Below, piece after piece: positions 1 through 5,879 of a stretch of DNA of 10,915 nt. The translations under genes and the position numbers were made by a program. The notes under the pieces are model-generated. The model was given only the letters and a program-made list of their open reading frames with translations, was not told where the DNA came from and did no database searches. Origin of the DNA: Promethearchaeota archaeon. Its GTDB lineage: Archaea > Asgardarchaeota > Lokiarchaeia > Sigynarchaeales > SOKP01. The stretch lies in assembly GCA_030620005.1 (NCBI GenBank), contig JAUXAJ010000179.1, forward strand, positions 1-10,915. The letters are read 5' to 3'. The number at the start of each line of letters is the position of its first letter. Position 1 is the stretch's first letter.

Positions 1-141
1 CATATTCTCAAGCTGGAATCTTGGAATATTATACTCATATTTTGTAGATAGAATTGAAGATCGATTAAGTTTGAAGAAACTACTATACAAATATTAATTA
101 ATGGTGGTTCAATGAATAACTAAACAGCCTTTTAAAATTAA
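1..141. repeat. Left copy of a 141-base perfect terminal inverted repeat
   Basis: Bases 1-141 are the exact reverse complement of 10775-10915, with the first mismatch at 142 versus 10774. The copies are perfect with no decay, so they are either very recent, kept identical, or the same stretch seen twice in an assembly graph. The length of 141 equals the default largest k-mer of the MEGAHIT assembler, so the real repeat may extend beyond the window on both sides. The repeat holds the 3' end of a reading frame (2-97) and about 44 noncoding bases up to its inner edge. No known insertion-sequence end is recognised. Confidence 0.95.
2..97 (+). CDS. 3' end of an unidentified repeated gene (partial)
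   Basis: From base 2 one frame stays open for 31 codons to a TAA at 95-97. The residues look protein-like: an aromatic and aliphatic stretch followed by a basic tail ending in KKLLYKY. The start lies outside the window. The gene reads inward from the edge, and an identical copy reads inward from the other end, so it belongs to a multicopy element; a transposase C-terminus is the obvious guess but no catalytic motif is visible. A chance open frame of 31 codons is possible. Confidence 0.3.
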   Translation: MFSSWNLGILYSYFVDRIEDRLSLKKLLYKY

Positions 142-154
142 AAAAAAAAGAAAT
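140..154 (-). terminator. U-tract terminator after the symporter gene
   Basis: On the minus strand, about 35 bases after the symporter stop codon, there is a run of ten T followed by a T-rich stretch, the usual form of archaeal intrinsic termination. It sits at the inner edge of the terminal repeat. A 10-base inverted pair (116-125 and 171-180) brackets it but is far apart for a terminator stem. Confidence 0.4.
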
Positions 155-184
155 GATATTTTATTTTTTAGTTTAGTTATATTC

Positions 185-1717
185 TTACTTTATTGGTGGT
201 TCTTTCGTTTCTCCTTTCATTACTGAAAAGATTTCACTTAGGAACTCGTCCGACGGCTTGGAATCTTTAGTCACCATGGAAATTAGTGGAAACGCAATCA
301 CTGCTACAACTTGAGATACAATAAATTCGTGGACGGAACCAATGGTAATTGTCAATATTTCTGATTGAAGTATCACTGTAGCTGCTACTGGTGCCATTAA
401 TGCCGCATAAGCGTCTGACAATCCGACCATTGCCCAAAGAGAGGCTCCACGGAATAATACTTTCCACATTATGGCTAAAATAAAAGCAACCAATCCACTT
501 ACCAGTGCCGCTTTAGCAGTTCCTCCTTTCCAAAACAGACCGTAAACATATGGGACCAAGATGACTGCTGCCATTGCCGACCACGCAAACATGCAGAGGG
601 CAAGCACCGCATCTGGTTTAAGGATCGCAAGAAATATCGCAATAACCACTATAGCTGTGGTAGTAATTTTTGTAATTTTCAAAGCTTTTTCGTCAGAGCA
701 ACCTGTTTTTACTTGATAGACATCGATTGAAAATCCGCTAGCAGCTATCATTATTACTTTTTCGCCTGTTGTTAAAGACGCTGCGGTAACTGCTGCTAAA
801 AATAAGCCCACGAGTATTATTGGTAACGTTGCTGCCATCAATTCTGGAACTGCAGATGCGCCTGCTCCCGCTGAAATTGCTGAGTATTTAGCAGAGTCGT
901 GTTCCCAGAAGTATGCTCTAGAGATCGCTCCATTGAACCAAGCGAATATAGCCACGATAAATGCCCACGTGCTTCCAATTACTAAACCCCAACGAAGGGT
1001 TTTTTTCTTCTTGTCAGCTGTATAAAACCGACTGATCATTTGTGGCATCCCCCAGACTCCAAAGCTTGTAACTAAGATATAACCAATCAATCCAAATCCA
1101 CCTGCTCCTGGAAACGAACGAAGGGCGTTTGGCTTCATCCCAGCACTGGTTTCAATGTTTCCTAGTGTAGCAAGGAAGCCTTCAAATCCGCCAACAGCGA
1201 TAATCCCAAAGCCAAAAATAAATAATACACCTACTAACATTATTATTGCTTCTGCGGCATCCGTGAAGATCGCTCCATGAGCGCCTCCAATGTTGAGATA
1301 AATGACGGTAATAACACCACATAGAATTACCGCTATTAGATAAGCGTTTGGATTATCAGGCATGACTACTGATAATAATAGGCTTAATCCCATGTAAATT
1401 GATACTAAGTAAATCGTTTCAAAAAATAATATGATTATTGATGTAGTTGTCTGTATTTTTGGTTCGTTGTATCTCTTGCTCAGAAATTGTGGAACCGTCA
1501 ATGACTCAAAATGATCGCCAAGTTTTGAAGTCTTTTTGCCAAAAAGCACGAAAACAAGAAATACGCCAACTAACACGTCTATCGACGCAATCCAGACCAC
1601 GCCAAGCCCCCAAAGCCACGATTGCTGACCACCGCCAACGATCATGACTGCGGAGAAGTAGGTTACTCCGAAAGACAAGCCAAGTAGTATCGGTCCAATA
1701 TTTCGACCCGCAACCAT
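185..1717 (-). CDS. Sodium:solute symporter (SSS) family transporter, main open frame
   Basis: The 510-residue frame is a polytopic membrane protein of the SSS (SLC5/PutP-like) family, which couples uptake of small organic solutes to sodium. Visible family marks are the N-terminal VAGRNIGP segment, the GGGQQSWLWG segment near residues 28-37, a TDAAEAI segment near 152-158, and the AAVTAASLTTGEK helix near 308-320, where the family's sodium site usually lies. The C-terminus is a short hydrophilic tail. The ATG at 1717 is only the first Met after an in-frame stop: the natural start is ATG 1840, behind a strong GGAGG, and the 41 codons between encode the family's first helix, interrupted by TAA at 1796-1798. 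As sequenced, the protein would lack that helix or not be made. It follows a 37-aa helper gene by one base. Substrate is not determinable; the neighbours suggest an aryl acid or amino acid. Confidence 0.88.
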   Translation of the reverse strand: MVAGRNIGPILLGLSFGVTYFSAVMIVGGGQQSWLWGLGVVWIASIDVLVGVFLVFVLFGKKTSKLGDHFESLTVPQFLSKRYNEPKIQTTTSIIILFFETIYLVSIYMGLSLLLSVVMPDNPNAYLIAVILCGVITVIYLNIGGAHGAIFTDAAEAIIMLVGVLFIFGFGIIAVGGFEGFLATLGNIETSAGMKPNALRSFPGAGGFGLIGYILVTSFGVWGMPQMISRFYTADKKKKTLRWGLVIGSTWAFIVAIFAWFNGAISRAYFWEHDSAKYSAISAGAGASAVPELMAATLPIILVGLFLAAVTAASLTTGEKVIMIAASGFSIDVYQVKTGCSDEKALKITKITTTAIVVIAIFLAILKPDAVLALCMFAWSAMAAVILVPYVYGLFWKGGTAKAALVSGLVAFILAIMWKVLFRGASLWAMVGLSDAYAALMAPVAATVILQSEILTITIGSVHEFIVSQVVAVIAFPLISMVTKDSKPSDEFLSEIFSVMKGETKEPPIK

Positions 1718-1840
1718 GAAATCTTCTAAAGTTTTGGTTTTCTTTTTCGCGTATATACCCGCTACCGCTAAAAATAAAAGGTATATAATTAAAATTTACC
1801 AAAAAATCCATTCTGAACCAGCTTCTATCTGTAGCAGCAT
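1718..1840 (-). pseudogene. Interrupted 5' part of the symporter gene (in-frame TAA)
   Basis: ATG at 1840 follows GGAGGG by about eight bases and starts a frame that is continuous with the symporter: 14 residues (MLLQIEAGSEWIFW), TAA at 1796-1798, then a hydrophobic helix and the KKKTKTLEDF linker running into the main frame at 1717. Hydrophobic helix, linker and VAGRN order match the normal SSS N-terminus, so the region was coding. A single T restoring TTA (Leu) would repair the gene to about 551 residues, a normal family length. It is either a recent nonsense mutation or a base error. UAA is the ordinary stop elsewhere in the window, so recoding is unlikely. Confidence 0.75.
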
Positions 1841-1841
1841 T

Positions 1842-1955
1842 TTACGCGCCCTCCTTTTTTATTTGCAAGAGTATGTATGCTACGGCTAAAATGACGGTTA
1901 TGATACCGACCCAAATACCTAACGAAATCGTCCAGTCAAATGCTTGAAGAATCAT
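1842..1955 (-). CDS. Symporter small accessory protein, 37 aa
   Basis: A 37-residue frame runs from ATG 1955 to TAA 1842-1844, one base before the symporter ATG. It has an acidic and aromatic N-terminus (QAFDWTI), one membrane helix at about residues 10-31, and a short basic tail (IKKEGA). The last codons contain the GGAGGG that serves as ribosome binding site for the symporter, so translation of the two is probably coupled. Such one-helix proteins are known directly upstream of SSS transporters in archaea and bacteria and are annotated as symporter small accessory proteins; they are thought to form part of the transporter. No strong Shine-Dalgarno precedes it. Confidence 0.7.
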   Translation of the reverse strand: MILQAFDWTISLGIWVGIITVILAVAYILLQIKKEGA

Positions 1956-2001
1956 ATATTATACACTTTTTTTTTTACTTTTTTTTCTTTTTAAAATTTT
2001 T

Positions 2002-2055
2002 TTACTTTAACAACGAGAACTTGGAAAACGCTAATTTTTCCCACGCCATTCCCAT
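2002..2055 (-). CDS. Possible 17-residue leader peptide
   Basis: An ATG at 2055 follows GAGG by seven bases and opens 17 codons (MGMAWEKLAFSKFSLLK) ending in TAA, about 46 bases before the 37-aa helper gene. It lies within a pair of nested inverted repeats and downstream of a TATA-like sequence. That arrangement would fit a translated leader controlling the symporter transcript, but the frame is short and could be chance. It contains one Trp and two Phe codons, which is not enough to argue for attenuation. Confidence 0.2.
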   Translation of the reverse strand: MGMAWEKLAFSKFSLLK

Positions 2056-2077
2056 TTTTTTCCTCGTTGATAAAGAT

Positions 2078-2089
2078 GTTTTATATTTA
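2078..2089 (-). promoter_or_regulatory. Candidate TATA box for the symporter operon
   Basis: The minus-strand sequence TAAATATAAAAC resembles an archaeal TATA box. Transcription would start near 2058, giving a leader of about 100 bases before the helper gene. An alternative T/A-rich box lies at 2092-2100. There is no direct evidence of use. Confidence 0.3.
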
Positions 2090-2228
2090 CAGCTATAAAA
2101 ACCTTTTTATTTTTACGTGATAAATAGGTGATATTAGACGCGAAAATCACAATCTTTATAAAATATAATAAACCATCGTTTTCTTCTTCCTTCCGTGAAA
2201 GAAGATTTTTGCTAAATTTATCTATAGC

Positions 2229-2369
2229 ATGAATGGTTTAGATACTTCATTTGAAGTTTTTTTTATCATTTGGTGGTTCTTTGTTTTTTATTCCCATACA
2301 TTTCCCATTTTAGAAATGTATATTTGTCCTTTCCGCCATAAATTCTGGAAAAAATTACAATATCTATAA
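2229..2369 (+). CDS. Possible 46-residue single-helix membrane protein
   Basis: ATG 2229 opens a 46-codon frame ending in TAA. It has a short polar start, one very aromatic hydrophobic helix (residues 8-32, with WWFFVF), then a Cys-Pro and a basic tail (CPFRHKFWKK), which is a plausible topology with the tail in the cytoplasm. A TATA-like box lies about 70 bases upstream, but there is no Shine-Dalgarno. The T-rich DNA favours Phe codons by chance, a T-run terminator-like stem overlaps its start, and the opposite strand is also partly open, so this is only a candidate. Confidence 0.22.
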   Translation: MNGLDTSFEVFFIIWWFFVFYSHTFPILEMYICPFRHKFWKKLQYL

Positions 2370-2472
2370 GTTCGCATCTTCAAAACTTGATGATGTTTTT
2401 CAAATTAAAATGCAAAACTTTTAATTAAGAAGCGTGTTATTTTTTTTAATCACACTTGAAAAGAAAAGACAT

Positions 2473-2482
2473 TCTATAATAA
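2473..2482 (+). promoter_or_regulatory. Candidate TATA box for paaK
   Basis: TCTATAATAA lies 18-27 bases before the paaK ATG at 2500, which would give a nearly leaderless mRNA. The bases just before the ATG (GAGATGAG) form only a weak ribosome binding site, in keeping with that. A second AT-rich box near 2419-2430 would give a leader of about 50 bases. Confidence 0.35.
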
Positions 2483-2499
2483 TGTGAGATGAGAATAAT

Positions 2500-3807
2500 A
2501 TGACAAATTATTGGAATGAAAAAGTTGAAACAATGCCTAGAAACGAGTTAGAGAAATTGCAAGGGCAAAAATTAAAGAAACTGGTTAAATATGCATGCGA
2601 CAACGTGTCGTTTTATAAAAAAAAATTTAAAGAAATGGGAATTACTCCCGATGATATCAATAGCGTCGAAGATATCACCAAATTACCATTGACATATAAA
2701 ACGGACTTGCGCGATCATTACCCTTTTGGTTTAAATGCTGTAACAATGAATGAAATAATTAGAATTCACGCGTCTTCTGGCACTACTGGTAAGCCTACGG
2801 TCGTTTCTTACACTAAAAAAGACATTAGCGATTGGACTGAACTCATGTCTAGGACAGTAATGGCTCCCGGCATAACGCACGAAGATGTCGTCCAAAATGC
2901 CTACGGTTATGGCCTTTTTACCGGAGGGCTAGGATTTCATTATGGCGCTGAAAATGTTGGGTGTTCTGTAATTCCCATTTCAGGCGGTAATACGGAGAGG
3001 CAATTAATGATCATGCAGGATTTTGGCTCAACTGTTTTGACCTGCACCCCTAGCTATGCCCTATATATTGCTGAATACGCTAAAAAACAAGGAATAGATG
3101 TCGAAAAGTTGCCGTTAAAGAGAGCTATTTGTGGAGCCGAACCGTGGTCTGATAATTTAAGAAAAACAATTGAAGAATCCTTAAAAATTGACGCATACGA
3201 TATTTATGGATTGAGTGAAATTTATGGACCAGGTGTTTCTGTTGAATGCGAGGAGAAAAATGGAATGCATATCTGGGAAGATTTCTTTATTGTTGAAGTA
3301 TTGGACAAGAAAACTTACGAACCTGTGGCAGAGGGCGAAGAAGGCGTTCTTGCGTTCACGACATTAGAAAAGACAGGAATGCCATTATTGCGCTACATCA
3401 CTTACGATGTAGCAAGAGTCACCAAGGAAAAATGCGCTTGTGGAAGAACACATTGTAGGATGAGTAAAGTCACCGGCAGAGCTGATGACATGTTAATCGT
3501 GCGAGGAATTAACGTGTTCCCATCACAAATAGAAGCGGCTCTAATGCAGATTCCTGGCGTAGCAGGCTATTACCAGATTATAATCGATCGAGATATAATT
3601 GATTCACTCTCCGTACAAGTCGAGTTAACTCAAGAGACATTTTCAGACGAGATGAAAGTTTTAGAAAAGTTCAAAAAGGACATTGAACTGAAATTATACA
3701 ACGTCCTACAAGTTAAAGCAAGCGTGGAACTAGTTTCACCAGGAACCATTCCTCGCACGGAAGGAAAAGCTAAACATGTGATTGATAAAAGAACAAAAAA
3801 TATATAG
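2500..3807 (+). CDS. paaK: Phenylacetate-CoA ligase family enzyme (AMP-forming)
   Basis: This 435-residue protein is a full-length PaaK-type acyl-CoA synthetase. It activates phenylacetate or a related aryl acid (such as indoleacetate) to the CoA thioester through an acyl-adenylate, releasing AMP and pyrophosphate in the cytoplasm. Visible motifs are the ATP-binding loop SSGTTGKPT (residues 92-100), YGLSE (236-240), the CACGRTHCR segment (312-320) typical of PaaK, the GRADDMLIVRGINVFPSQIE hinge (326-345), and the C-terminal EGKAK (421-425) holding the likely catalytic lysine. An ACT gene follows 12 bases later, with its ribosome binding site overlapping the paaK stop, so they are one operon. 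Pairing with iorBA downstream points to aryl-acetyl-CoA as the shared metabolite. The exact aryl substrate cannot be read from the sequence. Confidence 0.93.
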   Translation: MTNYWNEKVETMPRNELEKLQGQKLKKLVKYACDNVSFYKKKFKEMGITPDDINSVEDITKLPLTYKTDLRDHYPFGLNAVTMNEIIRIHASSGTTGKPTVVSYTKKDISDWTELMSRTVMAPGITHEDVVQNAYGYGLFTGGLGFHYGAENVGCSVIPISGGNTERQLMIMQDFGSTVLTCTPSYALYIAEYAKKQGIDVEKLPLKRAICGAEPWSDNLRKTIEESLKIDAYDIYGLSEIYGPGVSVECEEKNGMHIWEDFFIVEVLDKKTYEPVAEGEEGVLAFTTLEKTGMPLLRYITYDVARVTKEKCACGRTHCRMSKVTGRADDMLIVRGINVFPSQIEAALMQIPGVAGYYQIIIDRDIIDSLSVQVELTQETFSDEMKVLEKFKKDIELKLYNVLQVKASVELVSPGTIPRTEGKAKHVIDKRTKNI

Positions 3808-3819
3808 GAGGATTATAAA

Positions 3820-4242
3820 ATGCAGTTTTTAAAACAAATAAGTGTTTTTTTAGACAACTCGCCAGGAATCCTTGCAAAGTTTACAAAAGTTTTAATGGAC
3901 AACCAGATTAATATGCGAGCGTTAACTGTTGCAGAAACCACCAATTTTGGAATTCTTCGAATAGTAGTAGATAAACCAGATGAATGCATTAAAATACTTA
4001 AGGATAAAAATTATTTAGTTTCCGTCACGGATGTTATCGCTGTAGAGGTTCCCGATAAACCGGGAGGGCTTCACGAAATTACGAAAATATTAGGTGATAA
4101 TGATATTAACATTGAATACTTGTATTCCACGCTCGCCACCACAAAGTCAGCCATAATTGTTCTTCGAGTGGACAATATCGATAAAGCTTCTGAAATTTTA
4201 AAAAGTAAGGACTTGAAATTAGTTGAAAAATTAGAATTCTAA
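3820..4242 (+). CDS. Tandem ACT-domain amino-acid-binding regulator (copy 1)
   Basis: The 140-residue protein is two ACT domains and nothing else: domain 1 at about 4-70 and domain 2 at about 72-138. ACT domains bind amino acids at dimer interfaces, and stand-alone tandem ACT proteins commonly accompany paaK and ior genes. Both domains keep the Pro-Gly turn that starts the ligand loop (NSPGIL near residue 13; DKPGGL near 79). A very strong AGGAGGA at 3806-3812 overlaps the paaK stop and fixes the start at 3820, implying co-translation. It is paralogous to the protein at 5880-6296, sharing blocks such as SVTDVIAV and NIEYLYST. Likely role: sensing an aromatic amino acid and modulating PaaK or IOR; the ligand and target are inferred. 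Confidence 0.88.
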   Translation: MQFLKQISVFLDNSPGILAKFTKVLMDNQINMRALTVAETTNFGILRIVVDKPDECIKILKDKNYLVSVTDVIAVEVPDKPGGLHEITKILGDNDINIEYLYSTLATTKSAIIVLRVDNIDKASEILKSKDLKLVEKLEF

Positions 4243-4266
4243 TTTCTTTTTAAACCATTTTTTTTA
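4228..4266 (+). terminator. Stem-loop plus T-tract overlapping the ACT copy 1 stop codon
   Basis: A perfect 18-base palindrome (4228-4245, AAATTAGAATTCTAATTT) spans the stop codon and is followed by T5 and then T8 ending at 4265. It ends the paaK-ACT transcript in a plausible way. Confidence 0.5.
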
Positions 4267-4436
4267 TAACAATGTTACAATTTCCTAATATATTATTATA
4301 ACTTCATAATTTTCTATATTTTGCTTCTCGCTTTAACCTTCTTTTTGATTTTGAATCGTAAAAATATATTTAAATCGAGGTGAATATAAATTATAGAATC
4401 ATGTCGGAATAAAAGAGTTCTGGATTTAATGAAAAG

Positions 4437-4462
4437 AGAAATTAATAATAGAAATTAATAAC
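4437..4462. repeat. 13-base tandem direct repeat upstream of the membrane protein gene
   Basis: AGAAATTAATAAT is followed immediately by AGAAATTAATAAC (12 of 13 identical), ending 44 bases before the start codon at 4507. It could be paired binding sites for a regulator near the promoter, or AT-rich chance. A TATA-like stretch lies downstream at about 4474-4485. Confidence 0.35.
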
Positions 4463-4506
4463 TTAGTAACTCAAGATATATTAAAAATAATATAATGGTA
4501 TAAAAA

Positions 4507-5358
4507 ATGAAGTACAAAAAAGAACTCGTTTGCATGATAATATATTTTATCTTTTGCTTCGTACCTTTATTAGCTCTACAACAAGAAGATTCTGCTTTTT
4601 CAAAGATTTTACCAGGAACTACAGCCGGGATACAAGTGTTTTTTATATTCCTTTTACTATCCATTATTCCCCTCATTTTTAGCGCTCTGTTAGGAGTTGT
4701 ATTTGCTCAAGCATATCTTTTTCTCCATAAGCGCGTTATAGGTCGGAAAATGATTTACGGCATAATAGAAAGAGATGTGCCCAAAAAATCTAAAGGAATA
4801 ATGCGAGGAGTTTTTCCCTCATTGGCTACATTAAATTTTGCCTTAATTTTTACTCCTTACTTACTAGAGGTGATCCTTTTAGAATCCATGTTTATAAATA
4901 GACCAGGCCAAGTTTATTTCTTAACTTTCGCTGTTTTATGCCTGTTTACAGTGGCACCTTCAGCTGGCCTTTTTTCAGGAGCCTGGTTTCTTAATGACGC
5001 TGGTATAGGTTATTCAAATAAAGAAAAAGTAAGAGACACGGGTGAATTTATTGAATTCAGGAGCGTCGGAGGGTGGTTTCACCAATTTCTAAAAGGTTAC
5101 GCCGGAATTGGAGTGATATTTTCTTTCTATGAATTAATTTCGGTGTTTTTAAATTCAGCGACAGAGACTTATGCGGCAAATATTGGTGGACTGATCATGT
5201 TATTAATAATTGTTTTCCCACTTCCACTGTATGGTACTCTTGCAATGATACCCACATTAATTATCAATGACTTACTTAGAGAAAAAAGAATAAAATTCAT
5301 ACTAAATCAAGCTAAAAGAATGGGAATAACGGAAGAACTACAATACACTATTGATTAA
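4507..5358 (+). CDS. Orphan integral membrane protein, about six helices
   Basis: I do not recognise this 283-residue family. Hydrophobic segments lie at about residues 8-25, 42-75, 106-129, 136-160, 198-216 and 226-254, with basic loops (HKRVIGRK at 74-81; KKSKG at 93-97) and a basic C-terminal tail (about 257-283). A conserved-looking loop, FLNDAGIGYSNKEK (161-174), between helices 4 and 5 is polar and could be functional. There is no transporter signature, no catalytic motif and no signal peptide distinct from helix 1. It stands alone between two transcription units, with its own promoter region and a clear terminator, on the same strand as the aryl-acid genes. A transport or sensing role is possible but unsupported. 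Confidence 0.8.
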   Translation: MKYKKELVCMIIYFIFCFVPLLALQQEDSAFSKILPGTTAGIQVFFIFLLLSIIPLIFSALLGVVFAQAYLFLHKRVIGRKMIYGIIERDVPKKSKGIMRGVFPSLATLNFALIFTPYLLEVILLESMFINRPGQVYFLTFAVLCLFTVAPSAGLFSGAWFLNDAGIGYSNKEKVRDTGEFIEFRSVGGWFHQFLKGYAGIGVIFSFYELISVFLNSATETYAANIGGLIMLLIIVFPLPLYGTLAMIPTLIINDLLREKRIKFILNQAKRMGITEELQYTID

Positions 5359-5412
5359 TTTGATAGTGTGTCGCTTTTAAAATTTTTTATTTTATTTTTG
5401 TTTTATTTATTT
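5343..5412 (+). terminator. Intrinsic-like terminator of the membrane protein gene
   Basis: A hairpin with a nine-base stem containing one G-T pair (ATACACTAT at 5343-5351 with ATAGTGTGT at 5363-5371) spans the stop codon. It is followed from 5375 by a long T-rich tract. As with ACT copy 1, the stem starts inside the coding sequence. Confidence 0.55.
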
Positions 5413-5547
5413 TTATTTGTTATACTTAGAGATAAGTTTAAGAATACATTGAGATATGAGATCGCGAGCAATTTGTTATAATATGCGGTGCCGGGAGTTA
5501 ATCTCCTCATTAAGCGTCCTCAATTCATTATCGTTGGTGTAGAACAT
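5413..5547 (-). pseudogene. Possible broken short gene with an internal TAA
   Basis: ATG 5547 opens 23 codons to TAA at 5476-5478, and the same frame then runs 20 more codons to TAA at 5413-5415. Both pieces look protein-like: charged and helical first (NDNELRTLNEEINSRHR), then amphipathic and basic (QIARDLISQCILKLISKYNK). The stretch is richer in G+C than its surroundings. It may be the remnant of a small gene or the end of a longer one. The plus strand of the same stretch also has a 28-codon frame (5456-5542), so chance or a structured RNA remains possible. Confidence 0.25.
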
Positions 5548-5619
5548 TTTGGCAAAAAAATAAAAAAAAAAATCATTGAAGTTTATTGATTGTTGTAATA
5601 CGCACTTGGTATGAAAAAA

Positions 5620-5638
5620 AAGAAATTACTAATTTCTT
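5620..5638. repeat. Perfect 8-base stem, 3-base loop inverted repeat
   Basis: AAGAAATT and AATTTCTT flank ACT. Read on the minus strand the stem is followed by eight T, giving a terminator-like structure facing away from ACT copy 2; read on the plus strand it could be an operator. No real gene on the minus strand explains a terminator here. Confidence 0.4.
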
Positions 5639-5879
5639 GACATATAAATTCCTCTCCTAAATTATTACAAAATTAACTTCAATTTTTGATCTAAAATCTG
5701 AATTAATCGAATTGTTTACTTTAAAGTCTAATCCTGATTTATTTTAGATAAGGAGATAAAAAATAAGACAAAAACTTTAAATTTTAAAAAGAATTAGATT
5801 TTATCGAAAAACCCCCACATTAATTAATAAATTTAATCTAATAATACTTGGAATTAAAAAATTGGTTGGATGATATAAA

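Larger units (their letters stand above)
1956..2499. other. Divergent intergenic region between symporter and paaK genes
   Basis: This 544-base AT-rich stretch separates two divergent transcription units. Minus strand: a TATA-like box (2078-2089), a possible 17-codon leader frame (2002-2055) and nested inverted repeats (2011-2017 with 2063-2069; 2022-2027 with 2036-2041). Plus strand: a good TATA-like box near 2154-2166, two short stem-loops followed by T-runs (about 2186-2220 and 2243-2264), a possible 46-codon frame (2229-2369) and TATA-like sequence near 2473-2482 before paaK. No tRNA, rRNA or recognised riboswitch is seen. Confidence 0.5.
5359..5879. other. Intergenic region before ACT copy 2
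   Basis: The 521-base gap holds the upstream gene's T-tract, a more GC-rich island (about 5455-5545) with a broken minus-strand frame (5413-5547), a perfect 8-3-8 stem-loop (5620-5638) followed by a T-run when read on the minus strand, and the ACT copy 2 promoter region. An 8-base inverted pair (5793-5800 and 5835-5842) flanks a TATA-like sequence near 5824-5835. I see no tRNA, CRISPR array or recognised riboswitch. Confidence 0.5.

Noticed and set aside
1796..1798. Recoding of UAA as an amino acid
   Set aside because: TAA ends most genes here (symporter, both ACT genes, membrane protein, iorB, zinc-ribbon gene) at the expected lengths, so a reassigned code is not credible.
1506..1811. 101-codon minus-strand frame overlapping the symporter start
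   Set aside because: It is out of frame with the symporter and crosses its N-terminal coding region; the symporter frame gives clear family motifs while this one gives none.
102..2279. Nine-base word TGGTGGTTC at 102-110, 194-202 and 2271-2279
   Set aside because: One copy lies in the terminal repeat, one in the symporter coding end and one in the spacer, with no shared flanks; too short to be a dispersed repeat.
2266..2379. 37-codon minus-strand open stretch with residues resembling a charged tail
   Set aside because: It has no start codon near its beginning, follows a stop directly and overlaps the better plus-strand candidate; its resemblance to the symporter tail is only a few residues.
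5456..5542. 28-codon plus-strand frame in the GC-richer island
   Set aside because: No ribosome binding site and unremarkable composition; the opposite strand is more protein-like.
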